Below are positions 27,727 to 37,434 of a stretch of 64,000 nucleotides of DNA, one piece after another. The notes beneath the pieces are model-generated. The model had not been told where the DNA came from and did not search any database. It worked only from the letters and a program-made list of their open reading frames with translations. This DNA comes from Erysipelotrichaceae bacterium (lineage in GTDB: Bacteria; Bacillota_I; Bacilli_A; Erysipelotrichales; Erysipelotrichaceae): assembly GCA_022772735.1 (NCBI GenBank), contig JALEZD010000018.1, positions 216,042 through 280,041 on the forward strand, in the 5' to 3' direction. The translations under genes were made by a program, and so were the position numbers. Every line of letters begins with the position of its first letter. Position 1 is the stretch's first letter.

Positions 27727-29946
27727 TTATTCACTTCTAAATGTTTTTAACCAATAATGATTATTATAAATGTCAGTTAGTCTATAACTATAAATTAAAT
27801 TTGGATTATTTATATAAATATTACTTAAAGTTAAATCATTTGAAACAACATATACATCATTTAAAAAATGTTTCTCAACTTTTTTACCATCATAACTATG
27901 ATAATCACAAACAAACTGAAGTTTATCACCTTCAACAATGTCAATTAATCCTTTTGCCTCTTGGTGTGCATCATCATAAACTTTTCTAGCACCTAAAACA
28001 ACACCATTTTCATTTTCACTTGAAAATTCAACCATAATATTTACAAATTCATCATTCAAATATGCTGGAATATATCCTTGTATCTTATAATAATCCCCAT
28101 TAACCTCTGTTGATAACATTTTGTATGAGACTATATTATCATTTAATGCTAGCCAAGATTTATCATAATCAATAATTAAATCTCCATTTTCATTAAAATC
28201 AAAAGTATTATCAAGTCCCAAATCAATAAATCCATTTCCATCATCAATAAACACATTTAATTCAATATCTTTAATAAGTTTCCATTCCTCTTCACTTAAA
28301 GATAAAACATTTTTACCATTTATTTGACTTATTTCAAAAGAAGATTGATTAACACTATTTCTTCCTATTATTTGCGCTATATCAGATAAACTTGAAATAT
28401 CTAGCCAATCACTACCCCCAAGTAACTGTAAAAAATCTCCATTTAATGCATCATTTAACATTGAACTAATATCTACATTTGTTTGACTTGAATAAGTATT
28501 ATTTAATAAAGTATCAATTAATGAAGTATGACTTGAACCAGAATTATTTACAACAATTTGTCCACTACTTGTTAAAGTGGCAAAGTTTTTAACTGCCATA
28601 CTATAATCTTCATCAATATCAATGTTGTCATAAATTTTAACCATATTATTCATTTTATTCAAACTAGAATATGGAAAATAAATACTTAGTCCATGTGCAT
28701 TAGAGATATTTTTACTTCGATTATATTTAACAGCACTTTTTATTACATTAGCTAATGCCAGGCTTTCTTCACTATTAATTTTTATCGCAAAATCATATAA
28801 ATCAATTTGATCTAATCTTGATGACTTTGAAAATTCTTTAGACAAACTTCTGGCATCACTCACAACTTTAAAGTTATCACTCTTAATTGTTTCAGATAAA
28901 TTTTTTGAAAAATCTTTTAAACTTTTTACCAATGTAGATTCAAGTTCAGATAAATCAGTAATTGATAATGTTAACTGATCTTTTGTTGATGTAGAAGAAG
29001 ATATATAATCATCTATTAATAATTTTGATAAATCCAATGTTGAAATAGATGTATTATCATTAAGTGCACTAATCCAATTTGTGTAATACCACCCTGTACC
29101 AGGCTCAACTTCTTCTGATGCAATTAAATAATCTGCATGTGCTTTTAATGAAATTGCATTTTCCAAAGTAGCCATCAAACAAGCATCAAATCCAACAAAA
29201 TCAAATTTCACTCCACCTTTTTTAAGCGCACTTGATATCTCATCAATACTCATTGTGTTCCCTGGAAAATATTCATCATATCCAAATCCATTAACTGAAC
29301 CTGCACCATGATCCCACATTATTAAGATATTTCTATTTGCAGGATACTTTTTTGAAGCAAAATTGATAAAATCACTCAAAGTATCTGGTTCACTCATGTT
29401 TTTCAAGCCAACTTTATCATCAATTAAACTCATACCTTTATTGTTGATTAAATACCTTTGGTTTTTACCACTTTTGATAACACTATTTTGCCAAGTCTTA
29501 GCACCACCTGTTTCAACAACAATATTTAAATTTTCATTATTAATTTTCGCATATAAAATCTCATTCAAATCTTTAGTAGCCATTCCATATCTACTCTCTA
29601 GATCTGAACCTACCATATAAATCATTATTGTAACTTTATCACTACCATCACCATTTAAAATAGTATATTTTTCTCTTGATAAATCATCAACAGAATAATT
29701 TACTTCTTTATCATTTACTATGTTATATTCTGCACTAGAAACAGGCAAAGTATTAATTATTGACTGTGTATTTGTAGTAGGTTGTTTAAAAACTAAACTA
29801 TAAATAACAAACAAAACAATACCAATCAAACTTAAACCAGAACCACCCCTAATAATATTTGAACCACTGTTTGATGTACTGCTTGAAAAAACTGAAACTG
29901 ATTTGCCTGAATAATTTCTTTTTCTTGATTTAGGTCTATTTTCCAT
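27727..29946 (-). CDS. Clostripain-like cysteine peptidase (C11), membrane-anchored
   Basis: 739 residues. A short basic cytoplasmic tail (KSRKRN), one membrane helix (about 35-53), then an extracellular C11 domain. The catalytic His is in MWDHGAGS and the Cys in GFDACLMATLE; VTIMIYMVGSDLES and SEEVEPGTGWYYTNW are family segments. C11 enzymes cut after Arg or Lys and are common in gut Bacillota. The remaining C-terminal 300 residues show no family I know. GGGGAGCATT precedes the ATG. It is transcribed away from phoP. Confidence 0.9.
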   Translation of the reverse strand: MENRPKSRKRNYSGKSVSVFSSSTSNSGSNIIRGGSGLSLIGIVLFVIYSLVFKQPTTNTQSIINTLPVSSAEYNIVNDKEVNYSVDDLSREKYTILNGDGSDKVTIMIYMVGSDLESRYGMATKDLNEILYAKINNENLNIVVETGGAKTWQNSVIKSGKNQRYLINNKGMSLIDDKVGLKNMSEPDTLSDFINFASKKYPANRNILIMWDHGAGSVNGFGYDEYFPGNTMSIDEISSALKKGGVKFDFVGFDACLMATLENAISLKAHADYLIASEEVEPGTGWYYTNWISALNDNTSISTLDLSKLLIDDYISSSTSTKDQLTLSITDLSELESTLVKSLKDFSKNLSETIKSDNFKVVSDARSLSKEFSKSSRLDQIDLYDFAIKINSEESLALANVIKSAVKYNRSKNISNAHGLSIYFPYSSLNKMNNMVKIYDNIDIDEDYSMAVKNFATLTSSGQIVVNNSGSSHTSLIDTLLNNTYSSQTNVDISSMLNDALNGDFLQLLGGSDWLDISSLSDIAQIIGRNSVNQSSFEISQINGKNVLSLSEEEWKLIKDIELNVFIDDGNGFIDLGLDNTFDFNENGDLIIDYDKSWLALNDNIVSYKMLSTEVNGDYYKIQGYIPAYLNDEFVNIMVEFSSENENGVVLGARKVYDDAHQEAKGLIDIVEGDKLQFVCDYHSYDGKKVEKHFLNDVYVVSNDLTLSNIYINNPNLIYSYRLTDIYNNHYWLKTFRSE

Positions 29947-30021
29947 AATGCTCCCCTTTTTTTCTTTATATTATAACAAACTTATCTCATAATAAAAAAT
30001 TTCTATAACAATTGAAAATAA

Positions 30022-30027
30022 TATAAT
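30022..30027 (+). promoter_or_regulatory. phoPR -10 box without a good -35
   Basis: TATAAT, 19 nt before the phoP ATG, so the leader is only about 13 nt and has no Shine-Dalgarno. There is no -35 match at 16-18 nt. Just upstream (from 30005) ATAACAATTGAAAATAA resembles part of the pstS Pho box, which suggests activation by PhoP. Confidence 0.4.
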
Positions 30028-30046
30028 TTTAAACTATTATTTGTGT

Positions 30047-30709
30047 ATGATATATTGCGTAGAAGACGACATTAGTATATTGGAATTACTTACTTACACA
30101 CTTAACCAAACAGGCTATGAAGTAAAAGGTTTTAATAATGCATCAAGTTTTTTTTCTGAGGTACATAATAATAAGCCTAAACTTGTATTACTTGATTTAA
30201 TGCTTCCCGATATTAGTGGAGTTGACATTTTAAAAAAACTTAAAGATGATGTTAATACAAACAATATTCCAGTAATTATACTAACCGCAAAAAATAGCGA
30301 ATATGAAAAAGTTAAAGGTCTTGATTTAGGTGCAGACGATTATATTACTAAACCATTTAGTATGATTGAACTTATAGCTAGAATTAAAGTTGTTCTTAGA
30401 AGGTATGAAAAAGTTAAAGAAATAATAAAATATAAAGAAATTATATTAGACACAAAAAAACATTCTGTATACATTAATGACAATAAAGTTCAATTAACTT
30501 TAAAAGAATTTGAAATATTAAAAAAGCTTATGCAAAATATCGGCATAGTTTTAACAAGAGAAAGACTTTTAGAAGATATTTGGGGTTATGAATATTATGG
30601 AGAAACAAGAACTGTAGATGTTCATATAAGAACTTTAAGAGCTAAATTAACTCCAAGTTTTGATTATATTGAAACTATTAGAGGAGTAGGATATAAACTA
30701 GGTGAATAA
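30047..30709 (+). CDS. phoP: PhoP-like response regulator (OmpR family)
   Basis: 220 residues. Receiver domain (1-118) with acidic pocket EDD, phospho-acceptor in LLDLMLPDISG, and Lys in TKPF. C-terminal winged helix (about 125-218) with TRERLLEDIWGYEYYGETRTVDVHIRTLRAKL. A TTG two codons upstream is in frame, but MIYCVEDD is the family start. It overlaps the sensor kinase by 1 nt (TAATG). The divergent pst operon makes phosphate starvation the likely signal. Confidence 0.9.
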   Translation: MIYCVEDDISILELLTYTLNQTGYEVKGFNNASSFFSEVHNNKPKLVLLDLMLPDISGVDILKKLKDDVNTNNIPVIILTAKNSEYEKVKGLDLGADDYITKPFSMIELIARIKVVLRRYEKVKEIIKYKEIILDTKKHSVYINDNKVQLTLKEFEILKKLMQNIGIVLTRERLLEDIWGYEYYGETRTVDVHIRTLRAKLTPSFDYIETIRGVGYKLGE

Positions 30710-31998
30710 TGAAAAAAAATATTTTTAAAACTATTTTAATTACTTCGATTACAATTAGTATATCTGCATTTTTGATGAGCTCTTTTATAATTTACAATCA
30801 AGCAATTGAAAAAGTTAAAATGGTTGTATTTAATCATGCATCAACATTAAAAGAAATACTAGATAACAATCCAAGTTATTTAACACAAAATAATCTTCAA
30901 TCTAATTTAAGAATAACACTAATAGATAAAGAAGGATTTGTTTTATATGATAACTTTGTTGATACAAAAAACTTAGATAATCATTTATTAAGAGAAGAAG
31001 TACAAGAAGCAATAAATAACAAACAAGGTTACTCAATAAGAGATTCAAACACTACAAACACCAAATATATATACTTTGCGACAATATTAAAAAATAACAA
31101 TATAATAAGAGTTTCGTATGAATTTAACACATTATCAGATAACTTAAAAGTTCAAATAATTCTAGTTTTTTTAGTAATAGTAATACTTTTAATAATATGT
31201 TTGATTTTTTCAAGTTATAAAATAAATCAAATTATTAAACCAATTAATACTTTAGATTTACAAAATCCATTAAACAATAAAACATACCCAGAATTAAGAG
31301 AATTACTAGAAAGTTTAGAAACACACAATAATTTAAGAAAAGAATTTAGCGCAAATGTATCTCATGAGTTAAAAACACCTTTGACATCTATTTCTGGTTA
31401 TGCTGAAATAATGGCAAATAATATTGCAAAAATTGAAGACCATCAATCAATAAGTAAAAAAATATATGATGAAGCACAAAGACTTTTAGAAAAAATAAAC
31501 AACATTATTAAAATATCTAAACTTGATGAAAATAAAGTTGATACAGACTTCACTCAAATAAACTATAAAAATCTAATTTTAGAAATAGTAAATAATCTTC
31601 AAAGTTTAATAAATAAAAACAATTTAAAATTAGAGCTAGAATTAGAAGAAATAACAGGAAATGGTATTTCTTCATTAATATTTGATGCAATATACAATAT
31701 AATACAAAACTCAATAAAATATAATAAACCTAATGGTTTAATAAAAATCAAATTACACCAATTAGATAATAATATTTATATACGAATAAAAGACACAGGT
31801 ATTGGAATAGATAAAGAAGAAATACCACGAATATTTGAAAGATTTTATAGAGTAGATAAATCAAGGAGTCAAATTATAGAAGGAAGTGGCTTAGGCTTAG
31901 CAATAAGTAAACATGCAATTTTACTCCATAATGGTAAAATCAATGTATATTCAAAAATAAATGAAGGTTCAACATTTGAAATAATCATCCCAAAATAA
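30709..31998 (+). CDS. phoR: PhoR-like sensor histidine kinase
   Basis: 429 residues. Two membrane helices (about 8-28 and 146-166) flank a small extracellular domain of about 115 residues. Then HisKA with FSANVSHELKTPLTSISGY, and HATPase_c with N box IIQNSIKYN, G1 KDTGIGI, F box FYRVDKSRS and G2 GSGLGLAIS. No cytoplasmic PAS domain is evident. It pairs with PhoP; both lie opposite pstSCAB-phoU. Confidence 0.92.
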   Translation: MKKNIFKTILITSITISISAFLMSSFIIYNQAIEKVKMVVFNHASTLKEILDNNPSYLTQNNLQSNLRITLIDKEGFVLYDNFVDTKNLDNHLLREEVQEAINNKQGYSIRDSNTTNTKYIYFATILKNNNIIRVSYEFNTLSDNLKVQIILVFLVIVILLIICLIFSSYKINQIIKPINTLDLQNPLNNKTYPELRELLESLETHNNLRKEFSANVSHELKTPLTSISGYAEIMANNIAKIEDHQSISKKIYDEAQRLLEKINNIIKISKLDENKVDTDFTQINYKNLILEIVNNLQSLINKNNLKLELELEEITGNGISSLIFDAIYNIIQNSIKYNKPNGLIKIKLHQLDNNIYIRIKDTGIGIDKEEIPRIFERFYRVDKSRSQIIEGSGLGLAISKHAILLHNGKINVYSKINEGSTFEIIIPK

Positions 31999-32054
31999 AA
32001 GGAGTATTAGTAAATAGTAAACATATGTTTATCTATTACTATTAACTCCTTTTT
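31997..32054. terminator. Bidirectional terminator between phoR and phoU
   Basis: A long near-perfect inverted repeat: AAAAGGAGT ... ACTCCTTTT at the ends, then ATTAGTA/TACTATTA and TAAACATATGTTTA in the middle. T-runs lie on both sides. Confidence 0.88.
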
Positions 32055-32700
32055 AGTTAAATTCAAATCTTTGACCTTTTTCTTGATAAATGATGTGTTC
32101 ACAAATATTTTTAGTATGATCTCCTGCACGTTCTAAATTTTTAATAAGTCGCATAACATTTACAGTTTCATCTAAAAATTCTTTGTTATTTTCACTCAAC
32201 TTATTTTTAATAATTTCAACAATTTCATTATAAACACCATTTATTTGTAAATCTTCTTCTGCAATTTTAAATGCCCAATCTACATCTGCATTTTCATATG
32301 CTTCCATTGCATGAGTAAACATTTTCAAAAACAATTCATTTAAAGTATTTATCTTTGATAAAATATCCGCATCTATCTTTTCATGTTTAATCGCAAACTT
32401 TGCGATACCTTTTGCATAATCACCAATTCTTTCTAACTCATTGGCAATTTTAATACTAGAAATTACAATTCTAACATCAATTGCAACTGGTGAGTATAGT
32501 ACAACTGTTTCTAAAGCAACATCATTTATTTCAGTTTCTTGTTTATTTATATAATCATCTGTTTCGATAACCTTCAAAGCTTTTTCTATATCATGATTAT
32601 TTAATGAATCAATAGCCATTTCATATAAATTAACAACTTTTTTTGCCATTGAAGAAACTAAATTTTTAAGAATAATATTTCTTTCGTCTAATTTGTTCAT
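32053..32700 (-). CDS. phoU: Phosphate transport regulator PhoU
   Basis: 215 residues, all helical, with two repeats of the PhoU motif (ANELERIGDYAKGIAKFA and VMRLIKNLERAGDHTKNICE). It links the Pst transporter with PhoR and limits phosphate uptake. It overlaps pstB by 1 nt (TAATG). Last gene of pstSCAB-phoU. Confidence 0.96.
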   Translation of the reverse strand: MNKLDERNIILKNLVSSMAKKVVNLYEMAIDSLNNHDIEKALKVIETDDYINKQETEINDVALETVVLYSPVAIDVRIVISSIKIANELERIGDYAKGIAKFAIKHEKIDADILSKINTLNELFLKMFTHAMEAYENADVDWAFKIAEEDLQINGVYNEIVEIIKNKLSENNKEFLDETVNVMRLIKNLERAGDHTKNICEHIIYQEKGQRFEFN

Positions 32701-33455
32701 TATCCAAACCTCCCTGTAATATAATCTTCTGTTCTTTTATCTTTTGGATTTTGAAATATATTTGAAGTGGTATCAAACTCTATTACTTCTCCCATCAAGA
32801 AAAATGCAGTATAATCACTTATTCTTTTTGCCTGTTGCATTGAATGTGTAACAATTATTATTGTATATTTTTCTTTTAATTTATCTATTAAATCTTCAAT
32901 TTTTTTAGTTGATATTGGATCTAAAGCACTTGTTGGTTCATCCATCAAAATAACTTCAGGTTCCATTGCGATAGCTCTTGCAATACATAGTCTTTGTTGT
33001 TGTCCACCAGACAATCCTAATGCATCATCATTAAGTCTATCTTTTATATCATCCCATAATGCAGCATTTTTTAATGATTCTTCAACAATTTTATCAAGAA
33101 TTTTCTTATCTTTTACTCCTTGACACTTTGGACCATACGCAACATTTTCATATATACTCATCGGAAAAGGATTTGGTTTTTGAAAAACCATACCAACTCT
33201 ACTTCTCAAATTAACTACATCCATTTTCCCACTATAAACATTTACATCATCTAAAAAAACATTTCCATTTACCCTACAATTATCAATTAAATCATTCATC
33301 CTATTTAAACACCTTAAAAATGTAGACTTACCACAACCAGACGGTCCTATAAAAGCTGTAACTTTATTAGAATAAATATCCATTTCAATATTTTTTAAAG
33401 CTTGTTTATTTCCGTAATATAAATTTAAATCTTTTACGCTAAGTGCTAATTTCAT
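32700..33455 (-). CDS. pstB: Phosphate ABC transporter ATPase PstB
   Basis: 251 residues. Walker [10 protein letters not shown], PstB-type Q-loop [18 protein letters not shown], signature LSGGQQQRL, Walker [13 protein letters not shown] and H-loop VTHSM. It energises phosphate import through PstCA. It overlaps pstA by 4 nt. Confidence 0.98.
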   Translation of the reverse strand: MKLALSVKDLNLYYGNKQALKNIEMDIYSNKVTAFIGPSGCGKSTFLRCLNRMNDLIDNCRVNGNVFLDDVNVYSGKMDVVNLRSRVGMVFQKPNPFPMSIYENVAYGPKCQGVKDKKILDKIVEESLKNAALWDDIKDRLNDDALGLSGGQQQRLCIARAIAMEPEVILMDEPTSALDPISTKKIEDLIDKLKEKYTIIIVTHSMQQAKRISDYTAFFLMGEVIEFDTTSNIFQNPKDKRTEDYITGRFG

Positions 33456-34606
33456 ACTAATTTCCTTTCGAATTTTTTACCAAATACCCTTAAAATTACA
33501 TTTAATATCATTACAATAATAAGTATTATTATTGAAACTGCTGAAGCTAGCTCCATGTTTGGATTTTCTTGAACCATAAATGAATAAATCATCACAGCTA
33601 AACTACTACCACTAGAAGATATTTTAGGTGCATCATTTACAAATGTTCCCATTGTATATATAAGTGCCGCAGATTCTCCAATTACCCTTCCTATACTTAA
33701 CAAAACACCTGTTAAAATTCCATTTATACAACAAGGTAAAACTACCTTATAAATTGTTTGAAAATTAGTTGCGCCTAAAGACAAACTCCCTTGTCTTAAA
33801 GAATCAGGAACGTTATCTAAAGCATCATTTGTTGCCTTAATTATAGTTGGCAACAAAATAATACTCATAGTTAATCCACCTAATAATATACTTGTAGAAT
33901 TAATATTTACAAGCTGAGTTATTGGAAACAAAACTGTAACTCCAACTAATCCATAAACTAAACTAGGAATTCCAGTAAGTGTATCTATTCCATACTGCAA
34001 TATTGCTTTAAACTTTTTGTTTTTTTCATATTCTTTTAAATAAATTGAGCTAGAAATTCCTATAGGTAAAACTATTGATAATGAAATTAGTATTAAATAA
34101 AATGTTGCGATAACTCCACCAAATATTCCACCACTTTGACTTTTAAAATATACAGATTGTATAGTTTGATAATTATCAATAGTAGATATAACATCTTGTG
34201 CATTATTACCAACTATTTTACCAACACTCAATTCACCTAAATCGATTTTTTCAATTGTGTATCCTTTTTGTAAATTAATACTTCCATCTTTAACAATCAA
34301 ATTATTAAATGGTGAATCTTTATGAATAAATGTAATAGTTATGTTTTTACTATCTCCATCTTTTAATGCAATTCCCCAATTTTTAGAATAAATACCATCA
34401 ATTTCATTTGTTAATTCAAAATTACCACTTTTTATAGGTTCAACACTAATATAATTTACTGCCCAATATTTCCCAAAAATCATTTGCAAACTAAGTTTAT
34501 TAAACCCTTTGTTAAAAATAAATAATAAGATTGCAATTAATACAATTATTCCCATGGAAGAGGCAATATATGTTATTAAATTATAAATTTTATCTTTAAT
34601 TTTCAT
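33452..34606 (-). CDS. pstA: Phosphate ABC transporter permease PstA with a large extracellular insert
   Basis: 384 residues, longer than the usual 280-300. A first helix (about 13-33) is followed by an insert of about 110 residues ([18 protein letters not shown]...) predicted outside the cell, then the permease core with the EAA-like loop [23 protein letters not shown]. The core is normal and the frame intact. Placement pstC-pstA-pstB is standard. Confidence 0.93.
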   Translation of the reverse strand: MKIKDKIYNLITYIASSMGIIVLIAILLFIFNKGFNKLSLQMIFGKYWAVNYISVEPIKSGNFELTNEIDGIYSKNWGIALKDGDSKNITITFIHKDSPFNNLIVKDGSINLQKGYTIEKIDLGELSVGKIVGNNAQDVISTIDNYQTIQSVYFKSQSGGIFGGVIATFYLILISLSIVLPIGISSSIYLKEYEKNKKFKAILQYGIDTLTGIPSLVYGLVGVTVLFPITQLVNINSTSILLGGLTMSIILLPTIIKATNDALDNVPDSLRQGSLSLGATNFQTIYKVVLPCCINGILTGVLLSIGRVIGESAALIYTMGTFVNDAPKISSSGSSLAVMIYSFMVQENPNMELASAVSIIILIIVMILNVILRVFGKKFERKLV

Positions 34607-34607
34607 A

Positions 34608-35513
34608 TTATTTACCTATCCTTCTTTTTGCAACATTTAAGATAATATTAGAGCCAAATATTACAATTAATAATATTAATCCAATAGAAAATCTAATATC
34701 ATAATCTACACCCGATGTTTCCTTTAAACCAGATAACATTGTACTAGTAAGTGTTCTAGTAATATCAAACAAATTAAATGTTGGTCCATAAAGTTTATTC
34801 CCTGCCACCATACTTACTGCAGTTGCTTCACCATATGCCCTACCTAATCCTAAAATTGCACCCGAGAATATACCAGATTTTGCTGCAAGTAAAACAACTT
34901 TAAAATTTGTTTGAGTTTTTGTTGCACCAAGTGCTAACGATGCCATTTCTAAATTTTTATCCACTGCAGTTATTGCAGTTATAGACATTGATGTAATTGT
35001 TGGAAATATCATAATTGCTAAAAGGATTATAACACTAAGCATAGAGTTTCCACCTGCTGTAGGTATCCCGAAAAAATATCCAATGTTTTTAACCATCAAA
35101 GTTATTAATCCTGAAGCAAACACACCATATACAACACTTGGAACTCCAGATAAAATATCAACAACATATCTCATCATAACTCCAAATTTTTTAGGAACAA
35201 TTTTAACAATAAATAAACTTGTAAGTACAGAAATTGGCAAACTGATTATCAATGATAAAAAACCTGTAATAATTGTATTAATTATTATAAAGCCTATTCC
35301 ATATATACCTTTATCTTGTCTATAAACCATTCCAAATAAAAATTCAAAGAAATTAATCATTCCATATTCATAGTTAGGTAAAAAAGGTTTTATACCCTTA
35401 ACAAATAAAAATGCAAATAAAATGATTGTAAAACTTGATGAAATAATTGTCATTGCCATAAATATATATCTTGCAATACTATCAATTAATTTATTTTTAT
35501 TAAGTGTATTCAT
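34608..35513 (-). CDS. pstC: Phosphate ABC transporter permease PstC
   Basis: 301 residues, six predicted helices. The coupling loop is NLEMASLALGATKTQTNFKVVLLAA, and DILSGVPSVVYGVFA is the PstC signature. It forms the channel with PstA. 1-nt gap to pstA and 2-nt gap from pstS. Confidence 0.95.
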   Translation of the reverse strand: MNTLNKNKLIDSIARYIFMAMTIISSSFTIILFAFLFVKGIKPFLPNYEYGMINFFEFLFGMVYRQDKGIYGIGFIIINTIITGFLSLIISLPISVLTSLFIVKIVPKKFGVMMRYVVDILSGVPSVVYGVFASGLITLMVKNIGYFFGIPTAGGNSMLSVIILLAIMIFPTITSMSITAITAVDKNLEMASLALGATKTQTNFKVVLLAAKSGIFSGAILGLGRAYGEATAVSMVAGNKLYGPTFNLFDITRTLTSTMLSGLKETSGVDYDIRFSIGLILLIVIFGSNIILNVAKRRIGK

Positions 35514-35515
35514 GT

Positions 35516-36412
35516 TTAATTACCAATCTCTTTAAAACTAGTGATTTCTCCACTGTAGATTTTAAAAAGGTCCTCTTTACTAATATTTGTCAAAGTATTT
35601 TCTTTATTTTTAATTACTACAACTGCATCCAAACAATACTCTCCTGCATATTTTCCTTTACTAACTTCTTCCTCTTTTTTAAACGTCCTTGAACTAAAAC
35701 CGATATCAGATGCATTAATACCATCTTTTTCACTTCCTAAAACTCTTTTATATCCATCAGATGAACCTGTTTGATTAACCATAAAATTAAAGTCACCTGC
35801 CATTGCTTTAAAAACTTCAAGTGCTAAAGTAATTGTTTTTTCAACAGAAGTAGAGCCTGCTGTAATAATAGTTAAATCACTATTATCTTGTAAAACAATA
35901 GGATGATTTACCTTTAACTCTTCCCACGGTTGTCCCTTACTAGCATCCACAATACCACCTGCAGACTGTATTACAAGCATTCCTTCTTTTGATTTAGTTA
36001 TAAAATCAATAAATGCATCTACTAATTGTTCTTCTCTTTCATTTTCAAAATCATCTTTAGCTCTTGTTACATAACTAAACGCTCTTTGTAATGTATAAGT
36101 TTTATCAAGAACGCTTTCATATGTTGGAAATACCCCTTCAAATGAAAGAATTGAAACACCTGTATCAAATAACTCTTCATTTAAAGAAACATATCCAATT
36201 GAGTTATAATCGTTTTTCACCTTAACAATCATGTCTCCATTAGAAGATACCTCTATAGAATCATTGCTTATATCTTCTACATCAATCCCCTTAAAAAACG
36301 CTTCCCTTGTCCCACTACTTGCATCCCTAGTATAGATATTTATTTTATAAATATCTCCTTTACAACCACAAAGTGTAACAAGAAAACTGAATAGAAAGAC
36401 TAGTTTCTTCAT
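35516..36412 (-). CDS. pstS: Phosphate-binding lipoprotein PstS
   Basis: 298 residues. Lipobox LCGC places it on the outer face. The phosphate site is seen in TRDASSGTREAF and in NQTGSSDGYKRV; DIGFSSR is the third segment. It delivers phosphate to PstCA. First gene of pstSCAB-phoU, preceded by a Pho box array and AAAGGAGAAAACT. Confidence 0.95.
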   Translation of the reverse strand: MKKLVFLFSFLVTLCGCKGDIYKINIYTRDASSGTREAFFKGIDVEDISNDSIEVSSNGDMIVKVKNDYNSIGYVSLNEELFDTGVSILSFEGVFPTYESVLDKTYTLQRAFSYVTRAKDDFENEREEQLVDAFIDFITKSKEGMLVIQSAGGIVDASKGQPWEELKVNHPIVLQDNSDLTIITAGSTSVEKTITLALEVFKAMAGDFNFMVNQTGSSDGYKRVLGSEKDGINASDIGFSSRTFKKEEEVSKGKYAGEYCLDAVVVIKNKENTLTNISKEDLFKIYSGEITSFKEIGN

Positions 36413-36451
36413 AGTTTTCTCCTTTACTTCACATTAACAATACAATCAACA

Positions 36452-36490
36452 CATTAAATATTTATTATCCAATTGTTAAATTTATGTAAA
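36452..36490 (-). promoter_or_regulatory. Pho box array ahead of pstS
   Basis: On the minus strand four hexamers lie at an exact 11-bp step: TTTACA, TTAACA, ATAATA, TTAATG, each separated by 5 nt. The first two match the TT(A/T/C)ACA PhoP-binding repeat of Bacillus well, the others less so. The array lies about 40-80 nt before the pstS start. Confidence 0.7.
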
Positions 36491-36508
36491 AAAAGAGCTT
36501 TTGCTCTT
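36488..36508 (-). terminator. Terminator of the tRNA-Arg gene
   Basis: AAGAGC (36493-36498) pairs with GCTCTT (36503-36508), loop of four, then TTTTTTT on the minus strand. Its T-run merges with the first Pho box hexamer. Confidence 0.85.
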
Positions 36509-36511
36509 AAA

Positions 36512-36588
36512 TGGTGCGCCTAACAGGACTTGAACCTGCAACCTTTTGGATCGGAACCAAAAACTCTATCCAATTGAGCTATAGGCAC
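36512..36588 (-). tRNA. tRNA-Arg (anticodon CCG)
   Basis: 77 nt with encoded CCA. Acceptor GTGCCTA pairs with TAGGCGC (one G-T). D arm has AGCTCAATTGGATAGAGT, the anticodon stem TTTGG/CCAAA encloses TTCCGAT (anticodon CCG), and the T arm has GGTTCAAGTCC. It reads CGG, a rare Arg codon in such an AT-rich genome. Confidence 0.96.
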
Positions 36589-36609
36589 AATATTTTTATA
36601 GATTAATGT

Positions 36610-36615
36610 TATAAT
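36610..36615 (+). promoter_or_regulatory. -10 box directly ahead of the Cof phosphatase start
   Basis: TATAAT ends 6 nt before the ATG at 36622, which places the transcription start at or within a base of the start codon. There is no Shine-Dalgarno, so the mRNA may be leaderless. No good -35 is seen. Confidence 0.45.
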
Positions 36616-36621
36616 AATTTC

Positions 36622-37434
36622 ATGAAAAAAGAAAATATAAAATTATTAGCATTAGATATAGATGGAACAATACTTCCACACAAAAAAGAAACAGTTTCAA
36701 AAGAATTAAAAGAAGGATTAAAAAAAGCTGAAGAATTGGGAATAAAAATATTAATTGCGACAGGTAGACATTTTAAATTTATTCCTAAATTACTATTAGA
36801 TGACTTAAAACCTGATTATCTTGTAACAATTAATGGAGGATGCTTAGTAGACAAACAAGGTAATATTTTAGAATCACATGAAATACCAGTAAATACACTT
36901 GAAAGACTAATTAAAGAATGTGAGAAAAAAGATATTGGCTTAGGATTAAAGTGTAAAGAAGATATTGTTGTATATCACAACTATGATAAATATGTTGAGT
37001 ATTATGTTGGATTTGATTCGCCACTTGCAAAGTTAATTATTGATGACACAAAAAATAAAAATTATCATTTAAAACATGGTTTACCTTTAGGATTATTTTT
37101 AATTGAAAAAGACGAAGTAATTAATTCATTAATACCTTTGTTTCCTGAATTAACATTTGCAGCATCGCACATAAATGGTAGTGATGCATTTATGAATAAT
37201 ACAACAAAAGCAACTACTATTGAATCATTTATCAAAAAACAAAATATCTCATGGGAAAATGTTATGAGCTTTGGAGATGCAGGTAATGATTTAGAAATGA
37301 TTTTAAAAGCTAAAATAGGAGTTGCAATGGGTAATTCTAAAGATGAAAATTTAAAAGAAAAAGCTGATTATATTACTGATACAGTTGAAAATGATGGTGT
37401 ATTAAAAGCATTAAAACATTTTGAAATAATTTAA
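36622..37434 (+). CDS. Cof-type HAD family sugar/nucleotide phosphatase
   Basis: 270 residues. HAD motif I LALDIDGTILPH, motif II IATGR, motif III Lys region and motif IV SFGDAGNDLEM, with a C2-type cap (about 85-190). Such enzymes dephosphorylate sugar phosphates, FMN or PLP; specificity cannot be read from sequence. The ATG lies only 6 nt after a TATAAT box. The 3' end overlaps the convergent pseudouridine synthase gene by 24 nt. Confidence 0.9.
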   Translation: MKKENIKLLALDIDGTILPHKKETVSKELKEGLKKAEELGIKILIATGRHFKFIPKLLLDDLKPDYLVTINGGCLVDKQGNILESHEIPVNTLERLIKECEKKDIGLGLKCKEDIVVYHNYDKYVEYYVGFDSPLAKLIIDDTKNKNYHLKHGLPLGLFLIEKDEVINSLIPLFPELTFAASHINGSDAFMNNTTKATTIESFIKKQNISWENVMSFGDAGNDLEMILKAKIGVAMGNSKDENLKEKADYITDTVENDGVLKALKHFEII

